The notes: generated by a model not told the origin, from the sequence alone. 64,000 nucleotides of DNA from Hyphomicrobiales bacterium (GCA_003135415.1 PLBP01000035.1:90379-154378), one strand, 5' to 3'; positions 44,813 to 55,531 are shown, counted from the stretch's first letter. A program made the numbers and translations.

Positions 44813-47779
44813 TCAAACTTTTCCGTTGACGATCTCATCGAAGCAGCGCCGTACGCGCGCCTGGGTATCGGCGAGATGCGCTTCCAACGTGGAAAAATCG
44901 GGTAGCCCGCCCGCGCGCGCGAGCAGCGCGAGAAGTGCTGAGCCTGAGGCCGCCGGATCGAAATGCCCCGGCAGACACAGGCGCAAGAGCTGCGTGAGGT
45001 CGCGATAAAGCCGCGCCGCCGTGCGCAGCAATTCGCCATCGGCCGGATTCAAAATTTCGAGCGATTGGGCGTGTTCGAGCACGCGAACCGTATTGGTGTC
45101 GAGAATTTTCGGATGCAGAGCCGCATGTACGAGCGAGAGATATTGCGCGATGAACTCGATATCGACCAGGCCGCCTTTGACGTATTTCAGGTCCCAGCGA
45201 TCATCCTCGCCTTTTTCGGCCGCGATCATGCGGCGCATTTCGCGCACGTTATTGGCGATTTTTTGCGGGTCCCGCTTCAAACATAGGACTTCGTGGATCA
45301 GCGTTTCGATGCGGGTGCGGAAGGCGGGCACCGCCGAAACCACGCGCGCACGCGTGAGTGCCATGTGCTCCCAGGTCCAGGCCTCCTCGCGCTGATAGAG
45401 CGCGAAGCTCTCGAGCCCCGTCGCCACCGGCCCCGAGCGGCCGGACGGGCGCAAGCGCAAATCGACATCGTAGAGCTTTCCGTCGTTGGTCGGCGTCGTC
45501 AGCGCGCTGATCAGCCGCTTGGTCAGGCGGGCGTAATATTGCGTGCCATCGAGCGGCCGTTTGCCGTCGGAGCGCGGGAAGCGCGGATCGAAATCGTAAA
45601 GCAGAATCAAATCGAGGTCGGAACCCGCGGTCATCTCGCGGCCGCCGAGCTTTCCAAGCGCAAGCACCGCTGTTTCCGCGCTGCGCATGTGGCCGTGGGC
45701 CGCACTAAATCTTCGTTCAATCTCGCAGTGAAGCGCGCGGATCACGACGTCGGCGAGCGTCGCATAGGCCTCGCCCGCCTGGCCCGCCGACAAGACTCCC
45801 GAAAGAATTCGCACGCCGATGAGAACCATCTGCTCGCGCCCGAAGCGGCGCGCGCGGTCGAAAAGCTGCTCCTCGTTCTCCGCCCCGGAGAGAAAAGCAT
45901 CGAGACGTGCGGTCAGGGTTTCTTCGCTGGGTGAGGCGCCAAAGAAGCCGGGATCGAGCAGGCCGTCGAGCAAGGACGGCGAACGCGCGACGATGTCTCC
46001 GAGGCGCGGCGCCGTGCCCAAAATCAGGGAGAGAAGACGAACGAGATCGGGGTGCGTGCGCAGCGCCGCCAACAGCCGCTCGCCGCCGGGCAATTCCGAG
46101 AAGAACCGGTCACAAGCGATGAGTGCCGTGTCGGGATCGCCGGAGCGTGCGAGATCCGCGAGCAGCGAGGGCGCAATAAGAGCGAGGTCGGCGCGCGCGG
46201 CCTCCGGCCGCAGCGATCGATAACGGCCCATGAGCCAGCCGCGCACGACCGCGCTTGCCGCCACGGGATCGCGAAAGCCCATGGCCGCGAGCGCATCGAG
46301 TGTCTCCCGGTCGTCCTGATCCGGCGGGAATGCGAGCCGGCTTGCCTCGGGAGCTTGGCGCGGCGCGTCCTCGAAAAGATGCGAGTAATGCGATTGCACG
46401 CGGCCAAGATGGCCTTCGAGGAGAACGGCGAAGTCACTGCGCCCGCGGGCACCGAAAAATCGCGCGAAGCGAACCAAGGCATCGGGGTCTTGTGGCAGCG
46501 AATGCGTCTGCTCATCGGCCACCATCTGCAACCGGTGCTCGACTTCGCGCAGAAATAGGTAAGCCGCCGAGAGCTCTTCGCGCGCCTTGGCATCGATCCA
46601 GCCGCCTACGGCGAGCGCATCCAGCACCGCGAGCGTCTTCTTCCCGCGCAATTCAGGTGCCCTTCCACCCGCGATCAGCTGCTGGGTTTGCACAAAAAAT
46701 TCGATCTCGCGGATGCCGCCGCGCCCGAGCTTGATGTTGTGACCTTCGACCGCGATCTCGCCATGGCCGCGAAAGGCGTTGATTTGCCGCTTCATCGCCT
46801 GAATTTCGGCGATGGCGGCGTGGTCGAGGTAGCGCCGCCAAATGAAAGGGGCGAGGTCGCGAAGAAAATTCTCGCCGGCGGCGATATCGCCGGCAATCGG
46901 GCGCGCCTTGATGAAGACGGCCCGCTCCCAAGTTTGCCCACTGCGTTCGTAATAGGCGAGTGCCGCGTCGGTCGCGATCGCGACCTGTGTCGATCCCGGA
47001 TCCGGGCGCAGACGAAGGTCGACGCGAAATACATATCCGTCGGACGTGCGCTCTTGCAGGAGCCGCACGAGTTCGCGCGTGAGCTTCACGAAAAACGGAC
47101 TGGGCTCGACGCCATCCGCAAGCGGCGCTTTGGGGTCGAACAGAACAATGAGATCGATATCGCTGGAATAATTCAGCTCGCCGCCGCCGAGCTTGCCCAT
47201 ACCGAGTACGATGAAGCCGGACCCCTCACCGGGAGCGTTTGGCTTGGGCAAACGAAGCTGGCCGGCCGCGCGCGCTTTCGACAACAGAAAACCCGCCGCC
47301 GCCTGGACCGCGGCTTCCGCGACCGCGGTCAAGGCTTGCGCCACGTCGGCGAAAGACCAGACGCCGCCAATGTCGGCGAGCGCGATCAACAGCGCCGCCT
47401 CGCGTTTCATCAGCCGGAGTTCGCGGGCGATCGTTTCCGAATCGGCGGTCGCGCGGGCCGTTTGCGTTCGGCGAGCGATCAGATCGGCAAGATGCTGCTC
47501 GGGATTGGAATGAAGCAATTCGGCCAAGCGCGGCGGGTCTTCGCGCGTAAGTCCCCAAAGAAAAGGCGAGCCGTCGGCGATGCCTTCGATCAACTGGCGA
47601 ACCGTCTTTTGCTCGAAAAGACGCTTGAGAGCATTCGCGGTTTCGGTTTCAGAACTCGTTAACAGTTCTGTGACGGCTTTTTTTGCGATCTTCGGCGCCG
47701 CGAGAAGCGGCGCTTTTCGAATGCGCATCGCAAGAGGGAGAGATTTGTCGACCGCGGGCTTGTTCTTGCGCCAAAACAT
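44813..47779 (-). CDS. glnE: Bifunctional glutamine synthetase adenylyltransferase/adenylyl-removing enzyme
   Basis: The 988-residue protein sets glutamine synthetase activity by adding or removing AMP on a tyrosine. Two nucleotidyltransferase domains are visible. The N-terminal deadenylylase has LGMGKLGGGELNYSSDIDLIVLFD near 225; the C-terminal adenylylase has LALGKLGGREMTAGSDLDLILLYD near 710. Both carry the GSD.D/SSD.D metal-binding signature. Linking helical GlnD-UR-like regions (for example RGGIREIEFFVQT and KGGLVDIEFIAQYLSL) match the family. Length is normal. It lies 30 bases downstream of the two-component pair on the same strand and may be co-transcribed with it. Confidence 0.95.
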   Translation of the reverse strand: MFWRKNKPAVDKSLPLAMRIRKAPLLAAPKIAKKAVTELLTSSETETANALKRLFEQKTVRQLIEGIADGSPFLWGLTREDPPRLAELLHSNPEQHLADLIARRTQTARATADSETIARELRLMKREAALLIALADIGGVWSFADVAQALTAVAEAAVQAAAGFLLSKARAAGQLRLPKPNAPGEGSGFIVLGMGKLGGGELNYSSDIDLIVLFDPKAPLADGVEPSPFFVKLTRELVRLLQERTSDGYVFRVDLRLRPDPGSTQVAIATDAALAYYERSGQTWERAVFIKARPIAGDIAAGENFLRDLAPFIWRRYLDHAAIAEIQAMKRQINAFRGHGEIAVEGHNIKLGRGGIREIEFFVQTQQLIAGGRAPELRGKKTLAVLDALAVGGWIDAKAREELSAAYLFLREVEHRLQMVADEQTHSLPQDPDALVRFARFFGARGRSDFAVLLEGHLGRVQSHYSHLFEDAPRQAPEASRLAFPPDQDDRETLDALAAMGFRDPVAASAVVRGWLMGRYRSLRPEAARADLALIAPSLLADLARSGDPDTALIACDRFFSELPGGERLLAALRTHPDLVRLLSLILGTAPRLGDIVARSPSLLDGLLDPGFFGASPSEETLTARLDAFLSGAENEEQLFDRARRFGREQMVLIGVRILSGVLSAGQAGEAYATLADVVIRALHCEIERRFSAAHGHMRSAETAVLALGKLGGREMTAGSDLDLILLYDFDPRFPRSDGKRPLDGTQYYARLTKRLISALTTPTNDGKLYDVDLRLRPSGRSGPVATGLESFALYQREEAWTWEHMALTRARVVSAVPAFRTRIETLIHEVLCLKRDPQKIANNVREMRRMIAAEKGEDDRWDLKYVKGGLVDIEFIAQYLSLVHAALHPKILDTNTVRVLEHAQSLEILNPADGELLRTAARLYRDLTQLLRLCLPGHFDPAASGSALLALLARAGGLPDFSTLEAHLADTQARVRRCFDEIVNGKV

Positions 47780-47809
47780 CCCCGCAAACTGCGCGCCGCG
47801 CGCGCCGCG

Positions 47810-49213
47810 TCAAGCCCCCTCGCTGCGCTGCGCCGGTAGCGCCAGCGTCACGCGAAGCCCCGGTGAATTATCCTCAAGCCGCAATTCGCCGCCATGCAGG
47901 CGGGCGACCGCCGAGGCCAGTGAAAGACCGAGACCGACGCCCGGGCGCGAGCGGCTGGGTTCCAGGCGCACGAACCGCTCGACCGCGCGGCCGCGATCCC
48001 CGGCGGCAATCCCGCAGCCGTGATCCGCTACGGTCAACAAGGCGCTTCCGTTCTCGCGATGGGTGGCGACGCGAATCTCGCTCTTGCCGCCCGGCCGGCC
48101 TGCCGCGCCATACTTGATCGCGTTATCGATGAGATTGGCGAGCGCCTGGCCCACCAGCTCACGGCTGCCGTGAACGGGCAGCGGCCCCTCGATATCAGCG
48201 GCGAGATGCAAGCCCTTTTCCTCGGCGAGCGGTTCATAAAGCTCGACCACGCTTTTCGCCACGTCATTGGCGTCGAAATCGGTCATGCCGTGCCGCGCTT
48301 CGCCCGCTTCGGCGCGCGCGATCATCAGCAACGCGTCGAAGGTGCGGATCAATCCGTCGGACTCTTCGATCGTGGATTCGAGGGCGGCGCGGTAATCGCC
48401 CTCGCTTTTCGCGCTCCGCAGCGCTTCCTCGGAGCGGTTGTGCAGGCGCGTGAGAGGGGTCTTGAGGTCGTGCGCGATATTATCGGAGACCTGCTTCAGC
48501 CCGGACATCAAGGCTTCGATGCGCTCCAGCATCGCATTGAGGCTGTTCGCCAAGCGGTCGAACTCATCGCCCGATCCCGTCACCGCGAGCCGGCCGGTGA
48601 GGTCGCCGGCCATGATGCGCTCGTTGGTCGCGGTCATCGAATCGATTCGTTTTAACACGCGGCGCGCGACGAAGATGCCGCCGGCGACCCCCATCACGAC
48701 GATGAGCACGACCGCCCAACGCGCGGGCTGGGCGAGAATTTGACGAAGCCGGTCGCGCTCCTCGAAATCGCGGCCGACGAGCAGGCGAAAGCCGCCCGAT
48801 AGAAAGGTGACGCGCGCCAGCGCGCGGCTCTCCTTGGCGGCGTTGCCGGCTTCGGGATGCCGGTAGGTGATTTCCGACCATCCTTCGTTTTGCAAAACGC
48901 TGACGGGGATATCGACGATGTTTCCGGCAAGCGCGTCGCCGGAATAGGCCGTCACTAAATACAAATTCGAGCCGGGTTGTGCCGTGCGCCGCTCGATCAC
49001 GTCCACCAATCGGCCGATTCCGCCGATCCCGTATTGCTCGGTGAGGTTCCGAACTTCGAGATCGACGGTCTCGGTAATCTGCGAGACGACGAGCTGCTGG
49101 GTGTGACGGGCGAGATAGAAAACGACGCCGGCGGCGAACAACGCGAATATCAGGAGATAGGCCGCGACGATCTTGAACGCCGTCGTTCGAAAAAGCTTAG
49201 CGAGCGCCGTCAC
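47810..49213 (-). CDS. Two-component sensor histidine kinase (HAMP type)
   Basis: The 467-residue protein has membrane helices at 12-34 (AFKIVAAYLLIFALFAAGVV) and 165-184, with a periplasmic sensor of about 130 residues between. A HAMP domain (about 185-237), HisKA with H248 in SDNIAHDLKTPLTRLHNR, and an ATPase with NLIDNAIKYG, DHGCGIA and GVGLGLSLASAVARLHGG follow. Its start overlaps the end of the response regulator gene by 17 bases, so the two form a cognate pair. The signal is unknown. The DegP gene upstream and the periplasmic sensor suggest envelope stress, but this is inference. Confidence 0.92.
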   Translation of the reverse strand: MTALAKLFRTTAFKIVAAYLLIFALFAAGVVFYLARHTQQLVVSQITETVDLEVRNLTEQYGIGGIGRLVDVIERRTAQPGSNLYLVTAYSGDALAGNIVDIPVSVLQNEGWSEITYRHPEAGNAAKESRALARVTFLSGGFRLLVGRDFEERDRLRQILAQPARWAVVLIVVMGVAGGIFVARRVLKRIDSMTATNERIMAGDLTGRLAVTGSGDEFDRLANSLNAMLERIEALMSGLKQVSDNIAHDLKTPLTRLHNRSEEALRSAKSEGDYRAALESTIEESDGLIRTFDALLMIARAEAGEARHGMTDFDANDVAKSVVELYEPLAEEKGLHLAADIEGPLPVHGSRELVGQALANLIDNAIKYGAAGRPGGKSEIRVATHRENGSALLTVADHGCGIAAGDRGRAVERFVRLEPSRSRPGVGLGLSLASAVARLHGGELRLEDNSPGLRVTLALPAQRSEGA

Positions 49214-49877
49214 GGACCATATATCCCGCGCCGCGCACGGTATGAAGCAGCGGACGATCGAAGCCCTTGTCGATCTTCGAGCGCAAGCGCGACACGTGCA
49301 CGTCGATGACGTTGGTCTGCGGATCGAAGTGATAATCCCAAACGTTTTCCAGCAGCATCGTACGCGTCACCACCTGTCCCGCGTGGCGCAGTAAATATTC
49401 GAGCAGGCGGAACTCGCGCGGCTGCAGCGGGATTTCCTGACCCGAGCGGGTGACGCGGTGCGCGAGCCGATCGAGCTCGAGATCGCCGACCTTATAGACC
49501 GTGTCGGCGGCTTGCGGCGCGATGCGGCGGGCGAGCGCCTCGATCCGCGCGAGCAATTCGGAGAACGAGTAGGGCTTCGACAAATAATCGTCGCCGCCCG
49601 CGCGCAATCCGGTCACGCGATCGTCGACCTGGCCCAAGGCGGAGAGGATAAGCACGGGCGTTCTGACGCCGCGTTTGCGCACCTCCGACACGAGCGAAAG
49701 CCCGTCGCGTTTCGGCAGCATACGATCGATGACAAAAACATCGAATTCGCCGTCGAGCGCGAGCGCAAGGCCTTCCTCGCCGTCATAGGCGATTTCGCAA
49801 ATGTGGCCTGACTCGCGCAGTGCCTTGCGGAGATAAGCCGCGGCTTCGCGGTCATCCTCGACCACCAAGAGGCGCAT
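49197..49877 (-). CDS. OmpR-family response regulator
   Basis: The 226-residue protein has a receiver domain (MRLLVVEDDREAAAYLRKAL) with phospho-acceptor D51 in FVIDRMLPKRDGL and the Lys in DYLSKPYSFSEL. A winged-helix DNA-binding domain follows (PLQPREFRLLEYLLRHAGQVVTR, then NVIDVHVSRLRSKIDKG, LHTVRGAGYMV). It should be phosphorylated by the kinase encoded just downstream. The start at 49877 fits the domain; an in-frame ATG at 49928 would add 17 polar residues and cannot be excluded. A strong terminator separates it from degP. Confidence 0.93.
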   Translation of the reverse strand: MRLLVVEDDREAAAYLRKALRESGHICEIAYDGEEGLALALDGEFDVFVIDRMLPKRDGLSLVSEVRKRGVRTPVLILSALGQVDDRVTGLRAGGDDYLSKPYSFSELLARIEALARRIAPQAADTVYKVGDLELDRLAHRVTRSGQEIPLQPREFRLLEYLLRHAGQVVTRTMLLENVWDYHFDPQTNVIDVHVSRLRSKIDKGFDRPLLHTVRGAGYMVRDGAR

Positions 49878-49948
49878 CGTTTTCGTGCTCCCCGATTTCG
49901 AATCAGTCTTCTTCGTTTCGAGTAACATTGGACTTCCATCGTTGTACT

Positions 49949-49984
49949 AAAAAACCGGGCGGGAGGCCCTAAGACCTCCCGCCC
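49949..49984 (-). terminator. Rho-independent terminator after degP
   Basis: A perfect 10-bp stem GGGCGGGAGG/CCTCCCGCCC (49957-49966 with 49975-49984) has an 8-base loop. Read on the minus strand, a run of six T follows after GG. It lies downstream of the degP stop and just upstream of the response regulator gene, so it divides the two transcripts. Confidence 0.85.
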
Positions 49985-50040
49985 CTGGGAACTCCGGCGG
50001 TGGTGGGGGCGACGGGGAAGCCGCCGCCGGCTCCCGAGCT

Positions 50041-51570
50041 CTAGCCTTGCCCGACGGGCAAGGTCACGAAACGATTCCCGTCCTCGCCCTTGACGCGAAG
50101 CAGGATGACGCTTTTGCCGTCCTTTCGAGCGGCGGAAAGGGCATCGCGCACGTCGGCGGGGTTGGTGACCAGCTTGCCGCCGGCTTCCAAAATGACGTCG
50201 CCCGATTTCAAGCCGCGCTCGGCGGCGGGACCCGAGGGGTCAACCTCGGTGACGACGACGCCTTCACGGCCGGCGCCCATCGAAGGTGCGGGCGCCAGCG
50301 AAAGGCCAAGACCGGAAAGATCAGTGCCACCCGACTTGCCGCCGCGCTCGGACGGGCGATCCGCCCGCTGATCCGGCAGCTTTCCGAGGTTCACTTCGAC
50401 AGTGCGTTCCTTGCCGTCACGGATGAGCGCGAGCTTCACGTTCGCTCCGGGCTGCAACAAGGAGATGCGCCGTGAGAGATCGCGCGCGTCCTTTACGGCC
50501 TCGTTATTGACCGAGAGAACGGCGTCTCCGGCGTGGATGCCGGCCTTGGCCGCGGGCGTGTCCGGCTGGACATCGGATACGAGCGCACCGCGCGGCTCCT
50601 TCAGGCCGAGACCGTCGGCGATTTCGGGCGTGATCGGCTGAATGTTCACGCCGAGATAGCCGCGGGTGACGGTGCCGGTCTCTTTGAGCGAAGCGACGAC
50701 GCGGGTCACGGTCTCGGAGGGGATCGCGAAGGCGATGCCGACGCTGCCGCCCGAGGGCGACACGATCGCCGTGTTCACGCCGATGACTTCGCCGGCGAGG
50801 TTAAAGGTCGGGCCGCCGGAATTGCCGCGGTTCACCGCCGCGTCAATCTGCAGGAAGTCGTCGGTGCCGGCGGCGCCAATATCGCGGCCGCGCGCCGAAA
50901 CGATGCCGGCCGTCACCGTGCCGCCGAGACCGAACGGATTTCCGACCGCGAGCACCCAATCGCCCACACGCGGCGAATCGCCGGCGAGTTTCACCCAAGG
51001 GAAGTCCTTGCGGCCTTCAATCTTGAGCAGGGCGACGTCCGTGCGGGGATCGGTCCCGATCACCTTCGCGGTGTAGGTCTTGCCGTCATCGGTCACGACA
51101 TCGACTTCGGATGCCTTTTCGACGACGTGATTGTTGGTAACGAGATATCCGTCGGGAGAAATGAGGAAGCCGGAGCCTTGCCCCATGACACGCCCGCGAT
51201 TGCGCGGCACGCCGCCGGGCCGATCGCCGAAGAAGCGGCGCATGAAACGCTCGATGTTCGGCGGAAGATCTTCATTGCCGCCTTCGGAACCCTGGCCGCC
51301 GAAATACATGGTCGTCGGCGATTCATCGACCTTGACCTTGACGCTCACGACCGCGGGGCGGACGCGCTCGACGACATCGGCGAAGGAATACTGATTGGCC
51401 GGACGATCGGTGCTGATCTGGGCAAAGGCGGGGGGGGAAATATTGGGGATGATAATCTGGCCCACGGAAAGTCCCGTAAGCGCGAGGCCGAAAACGCTGG
51501 CGAGCAAGAGGGCGCGGCGGCGCTTGAAAAAGCCGCGGGCGGGCGGCGCGGTTACGTTGGTGGGCGACAT
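50041..51570 (-). CDS. degP: DegP/HtrA-type periplasmic serine protease
   Basis: The 509-residue protein has an uncleaved or late-cleaved signal (FFKRRRALLLASVFGLALTG, possible cut after SPPAFA). The trypsin-like domain carries H148 in VTNNHVV, D178 in DPRTDVALLK and S251 in NRGNSGGPTFNL. Two PDZ domains follow: about 290-385 (RGYLGVNIQPITPEIADGLG, VQPDTPAAKAGIHAGDAVLS) and 420-505 (VVVTEVDPSGPAAERGLKSG). It degrades or chaperones misfolded envelope proteins. The ATG at 51570 has GGAG six bases upstream. It is downstream of the ccm operon (78-base gap) and ends at its own terminator. Confidence 0.94.
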   Translation of the reverse strand: MSPTNVTAPPARGFFKRRRALLLASVFGLALTGLSVGQIIIPNISPPAFAQISTDRPANQYSFADVVERVRPAVVSVKVKVDESPTTMYFGGQGSEGGNEDLPPNIERFMRRFFGDRPGGVPRNRGRVMGQGSGFLISPDGYLVTNNHVVEKASEVDVVTDDGKTYTAKVIGTDPRTDVALLKIEGRKDFPWVKLAGDSPRVGDWVLAVGNPFGLGGTVTAGIVSARGRDIGAAGTDDFLQIDAAVNRGNSGGPTFNLAGEVIGVNTAIVSPSGGSVGIAFAIPSETVTRVVASLKETGTVTRGYLGVNIQPITPEIADGLGLKEPRGALVSDVQPDTPAAKAGIHAGDAVLSVNNEAVKDARDLSRRISLLQPGANVKLALIRDGKERTVEVNLGKLPDQRADRPSERGGKSGGTDLSGLGLSLAPAPSMGAGREGVVVTEVDPSGPAAERGLKSGDVILEAGGKLVTNPADVRDALSAARKDGKSVILLRVKGEDGNRFVTLPVGQG

Positions 51571-51648
51571 CACGGTCTCCGTATCTTTCGTGTCTTTGTT
51601 CGTGGAGATATCTATGAGCCCGCCCCTTACGGCGCACTGGCTGAAAAG

Positions 51649-52119
51649 TTACATTTTCTTAACGTCGGAGCCCTCCAAAAGCCGCTGCAATCGCCGTTTT
51701 TCCTCGGCAGAAAGCGGGTTTGCAGCTGTCCCCTTTCCGCGGCGAAGGGCGAGAAGGAGAGCGATTCCGCCGATCACGAGTCCGAGAGCCGGCAAGGCCC
51801 ACAAAATAAAGGTGTGCTCATTCAGACGCGGCTCCAGCAGTACGAATTCGCCATAACGGGAAACTAGGAAGTCGCGGACTTGGTCGTCGCTCTCGCCGGC
51901 CTTGATTCGCTCGCGCAGCAACAGGCGCAAATCGCGGGCGAGCGGCGCGTTCGAATCGTCGATCGACTGATTCTGGCAAACCATGCAGCGCAACGTCTTC
52001 GACAGCGCGCGAGCGCGCGCCTCGAGCGCAGGATCGGGCAGCACTTCGTCCGGCTCCACGGCGAAAGCGGCCGAGACTAGCGATAAAGCGGCGATCGAAG
52101 CGAAAATGAACCGGCGCAT
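51649..52119 (-). CDS. ccmH: Cytochrome c maturation protein CcmH (CycL)
   Basis: The 156-residue protein has a signal sequence ([20 protein letters not shown]), the thioredoxin-like motif [23 protein letters not shown] with its Cxx[25 protein letters not shown] as membrane anchor, and a short basic cytosolic tail. CcmH keeps apocytochrome c haem-binding cysteines reduced and works with CcmF and CcmI in haem ligation at the periplasmic side. It is the last gene of the ccmI-ccmE-ccmF-ccmH operon; its start is 5 bases past the ccmF stop. Confidence 0.93.
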   Translation of the reverse strand: MRRFIFASIAALSLVSAAFAVEPDEVLPDPALEARARALSKTLRCMVCQNQSIDDSNAPLARDLRLLLRERIKAGESDDQVRDFLVSRYGEFVLLEPRLNEHTFILWALPALGLVIGGIALLLALRRGKGTAANPLSAEEKRRLQRLLEGSDVKKM

Positions 52120-52124
52120 CGCGC

Positions 52125-54107
52125 TTATTCCGCCGGCGCCGGGAGGGTGCTGCGCCTTGCGGGCTGCGGCGCGCCGATGCGAAGCCGGCGATCGCTGATC
52201 GAACAGGCGCCGCCGATCGCCATGACCACGCCGCCGAGCCAGATCAAGGTGACAAGCGGCTTCCAATAGATGCGCGCCGATACGGCTCCATCGGCCGTGG
52301 GATCGCCGAGGCTCGCATAGAGCTGCCCGAACCCGAACGTCTCGATCCCGGCTTCGGTGGTGGATTGGCCATTCGCGAGATAGGTGCGTTTGGCGGGCTC
52401 CATCGTCGCGACGACGACCCCGCCTTTTCGCACTTCGAAGCGGCCGACAAGATCGCGCCAATTCGGCCCCTGGCGCGGGATAACCCCTTTGAACTGAAGG
52501 TCGAATTGCCCGATCGAAACCTGGTCGCCCGCCTTGAGCGCGACGATGCGCTCCTCGCTCCAGCCCGCTTCCGCGACGATGCCGAGCAGAGCGAGACCGA
52601 TGCCGAGATGCGCGAGCGTGGTTCCGAAGGCCGAACGCGGCAGGCCGACTACGCGCGAGAGCGAAGCCGCAAGCGGTTCCCGAAACAACGCGGTTCGATC
52701 GGCGAATTCAACGAGTGCGCCAGCGATGGCGTAAAGCGCAATAAAGAGCCCGATCGCCGCGAGCAGCGGACCGCCCTGCACGAGCCAGAGCGATAAAGCC
52801 GCGACGGCGAATGAAATCGCCGCGGCCACGACAAGACGCTGCGCGACGCCAGCAAGATCGCCGCGCTTCCAGGCAAGCAGCGGGCCGGCCGGCATCAAGA
52901 TCAGCAAGCAAAGAAAGAGCGGACCGGCAGTGCGATTAAAAAAAGGCGCGCCGACCGAAATCTTCGCCCCCGTGATTGCTTCCAGGGCCAGCGGATAAAG
53001 CGTGCCGGTCAGAACCGTCGCAGCTGCCGCCGACAGAAACAGGTTATTGAGGACAAGCGCGCCCTCGCGCGAGATCGGCGCGAACAGGCCACCCGGTTTC
53101 AGCTCGGTCGCTCTCCAGGCGAAGAGCGTGAACGAGCCGCCGACAAACAAGGTCAAAATGGCGAGAATGAACACGCCGCGCGCGGGATCGTTGGCGAAGG
53201 TGTGAACCGAGGTGAGAACGCCGGAGCGTACCAGAAACGTGCCGAGCAACGAGAGCGAGAATGTCAGGATTGCGAGGAGCACGGTCCAGATTTTCAACGC
53301 GTCGCGTTTTTCCATCACGACTGCCGAGTGCAGGAGCGCCGTGCCCGCGAGCCACGGCATTAGCGACGCATTCTCGACCGGATCCCAGAACCAATAGCCG
53401 CCCCAGCCGAGTTCGTAATAGGCCCAGTAGGAGCCCATAGCGATTCCGAGTGTAAGGAAGATCCAGGCGACGAGCGCCCACGGGCGCACCCAGCGGGCCC
53501 ATGCGGCATCGATGCGGCCTTCGATTAAGGCCGCGATGGCGAAGGCGAAGCTGATCGAAAAACCGACATAGCCGAGATACAAGAGCGGCGGATGAATCGC
53601 GAGGCCGATGTCTTGCAAGATCGGATTGAGTTCGCGCCCTTCCACCGGCGGCGGATCAAGACGCAAAAAAGGATTCGAGGTCGTCAGAATAAACAACAGA
53701 AACACGGCGGCGATCGCCCCCTCGACGCCGAGTACATTGGCGCGAAGCCGCATCGGCAGATTTCCGCTGAAGAGGGCAACGAGCGCCGAAAAGATCGCGA
53801 GCACGAGTACCCACAAAAGCATCGAGCCTTCATGGTTTCCCCAAACGCCAGTCACCTTATAGAGAAGCGGCTGCGCCGAATGGGAATTGGCATAGACGCT
53901 CGCGACCGAAAAATCCGACTGCACATAGACCGCGACGAGACAGAAGAAAGCAAACGCGACAAATCCGAATCCGGCCAACGCCATCGGGCCGGCCACGCTC
54001 ATTAACGTGACATCGCGTTTTGCCGCTCCCCAAAGCGATATTCCCGCTTGCAAAAGGGCAAGCGCGAAGGCGAGCGCGAGTGAGAAATGGCCAAGCTCGG
54101 CGATCAT
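52125..54107 (-). CDS. ccmF: Haem lyase subunit CcmF (CycK)
   Basis: The 660-residue protein has about 15 membrane helices and the tryptophan-rich haem-handling segment [20 protein letters not shown]. Conserved [21 protein letters not shown] is near the start, with histidines fit for haem ligation, and a periplasmic domain lies near the C-terminus ([19 protein letters not shown]). It transfers haem from CcmE to apocytochrome c. ATG 54107 overlaps the ccmE stop by four bases; the frame extends nine codons upstream inside ccmE and was not used. Confidence 0.95.
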   Translation of the reverse strand: MIAELGHFSLALAFALALLQAGISLWGAAKRDVTLMSVAGPMALAGFGFVAFAFFCLVAVYVQSDFSVASVYANSHSAQPLLYKVTGVWGNHEGSMLLWVLVLAIFSALVALFSGNLPMRLRANVLGVEGAIAAVFLLFILTTSNPFLRLDPPPVEGRELNPILQDIGLAIHPPLLYLGYVGFSISFAFAIAALIEGRIDAAWARWVRPWALVAWIFLTLGIAMGSYWAYYELGWGGYWFWDPVENASLMPWLAGTALLHSAVVMEKRDALKIWTVLLAILTFSLSLLGTFLVRSGVLTSVHTFANDPARGVFILAILTLFVGGSFTLFAWRATELKPGGLFAPISREGALVLNNLFLSAAAATVLTGTLYPLALEAITGAKISVGAPFFNRTAGPLFLCLLILMPAGPLLAWKRGDLAGVAQRLVVAAAISFAVAALSLWLVQGGPLLAAIGLFIALYAIAGALVEFADRTALFREPLAASLSRVVGLPRSAFGTTLAHLGIGLALLGIVAEAGWSEERIVALKAGDQVSIGQFDLQFKGVIPRQGPNWRDLVGRFEVRKGGVVVATMEPAKRTYLANGQSTTEAGIETFGFGQLYASLGDPTADGAVSARIYWKPLVTLIWLGGVVMAIGGACSISDRRLRIGAPQPARRSTLPAPAE

Positions 54108-54550
54108 TTTCTGGCCGCGCTTTCTTCGCGCCAAACGCCCTGTTTTTTCAGGGCGTCGGCGACTTCTTTCGGCATGTAACGCTCGTCATGCTTGGCCAGC
54201 ACGGTGTCGGCGCGAAAAGTGCCTGCCGCATCGAAGGCGCCTTCCGCGACGACGCCTTGCTGCTCGCGGAATAAATCCGGCAGCAGGCCGCGATAAACCA
54301 CGGGAAAGCTCGCGCCGCCGTCGGTCACCTCGAATCGCGCCGAAAGCCCCTCGCGAACGAGGCTTCCTTGCTTGACGAGACCGCCGATACGGAACCGCTT
54401 GCCGGTCTCAACGGGCTTGGCGGCAAGCTCGCTCGGTGTGACGAAAAACACGACCGATTCCCGAAACGCATTCAGCGCAAGGCCCACGGCCAGCGACAGA
54501 ATCGCGAATACCACGCCGATCAGCACGAGACGCCGCTGCCGACGGCTCAT
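54104..54550 (-). CDS. ccmE: Haem chaperone CcmE (CycJ)
   Basis: The 148-residue protein has a short basic N-terminus (MSRRQRR), one membrane anchor ([19 protein letters not shown]) and a periplasmic OB-fold: [52 protein letters not shown]. The covalent haem-binding His is in [13 protein letters not shown], with the Tyr that shields haem. It carries haem from CcmC to CcmF. The start is 10 bases downstream of the ccmI stop. Confidence 0.95.
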   Translation of the reverse strand: MSRRQRRLVLIGVVFAILSLAVGLALNAFRESVVFFVTPSELAAKPVETGKRFRIGGLVKQGSLVREGLSARFEVTDGGASFPVVYRGLLPDLFREQQGVVAEGAFDAAGTFRADTVLAKHDERYMPKEVADALKKQGVWREESAARK

Positions 54551-54560
54551 GGTTGATCGC

Positions 54561-55394
54561 TCATTGGTTTTGCCCGGCTGCTTGCAAGCGCGCGAGCGCC
54601 GTTCGCACGACGCCAAGCCAGGGTGCACCTTCCGGCGCGTCGTTCACGAGGCCCTGCCAGATGATCTTCGCGTCCTTCAGGCGCCCATCCTGCTCGGCCG
54701 CGAGCCCGAGGAAGAAACGCGCCTTGGGATGACGAGGGTCAAGAACGCTCGCGCGCTCGATGGCGGCCCTTGCCTCGGCGGTCACCACGCCATTTGCCTC
54801 GGCGACAAGCGCCTCGCCGAGATCGACTTCGCGCTCCGCGTTTCCGCCGAGCAGACGGAGCGCGTTCGTGCGCGCTTTCACCGCTTCGTTCACCCGCCCC
54901 ATGCGCAGATAAATCGGCGCCAGGATTTCCCAGCCGCGGCCGTCATCGGGCAGTTCGGCCAAGTGGGATTCCACTCTTCGCACCAGGAGCGCGATGTCCT
55001 GGTTTTCGGGAGCGGCGGCAAGGCGCGAAGACAATGGAGCGCCGGAAAGGTCTGGGGAGCCGAGCAGCAAATAAAGGCCAAGGGCGACCGCCGGGATTCC
55101 GGCAAGAGCTACAAGCGCGGCGGCGCGGCGTGCCGTTGAATTTTGCGAGAAGTCCGCGATGTTATCGGCCGCTGCAAGCAAGCGCCGGCCAACCTCGACG
55201 CCGGCAAATTTCGCCTCGGGCTCATTGATGAGATTGCGCGCGCGGTCGCGCTCGATTTCGACGAATTGGTCTCGATAGACCGCCAATCCCGTTTCCCGCG
55301 CGGGGTCGGGAGTTTCCTGCCGCCGGCTGAGCGGCCAAAGCACCGCGAAGACCGCGGCGGCCGTCATCAGGGCAAACAAAGGCCAAAAGAGCAT
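54561..55394 (-). CDS. ccmI: Cytochrome c maturation protein CcmI (CycH)
   Basis: The 277-residue protein has an N-terminal helix ([20 protein letters not shown]), a cytosolic loop with the family motif [23 protein letters not shown] (quoted only in part: [12 protein letters not shown]), a second helix ([20 protein letters not shown]) and a periplasmic TPR domain ([39 protein letters not shown]). The TPR part binds the C-terminus of apocytochrome c for CcmF/CcmH. First gene of the operon. It is shorter than some CcmI proteins because the TPR part is brief. Confidence 0.92.
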   Translation of the reverse strand: MLFWPLFALMTAAAVFAVLWPLSRRQETPDPARETGLAVYRDQFVEIERDRARNLINEPEAKFAGVEVGRRLLAAADNIADFSQNSTARRAAALVALAGIPAVALGLYLLLGSPDLSGAPLSSRLAAAPENQDIALLVRRVESHLAELPDDGRGWEILAPIYLRMGRVNEAVKARTNALRLLGGNAEREVDLGEALVAEANGVVTAEARAAIERASVLDPRHPKARFFLGLAAEQDGRLKDAKIIWQGLVNDAPEGAPWLGVVRTALARLQAAGQNQ

Positions 55395-55531
55395 CGTCAC
55401 GCAGGATCGCCGTCCCGTTCGAGGCAAAAAGCCCTGATCCGGCAGGGATCACGGCCGTCGGTCTTATACTCCGCAAAGCGGTGCGGCTGTAGAGAGCGAA
55501 TTGCAGGCGGATTTAGGCGGGAGCGAGGCGA

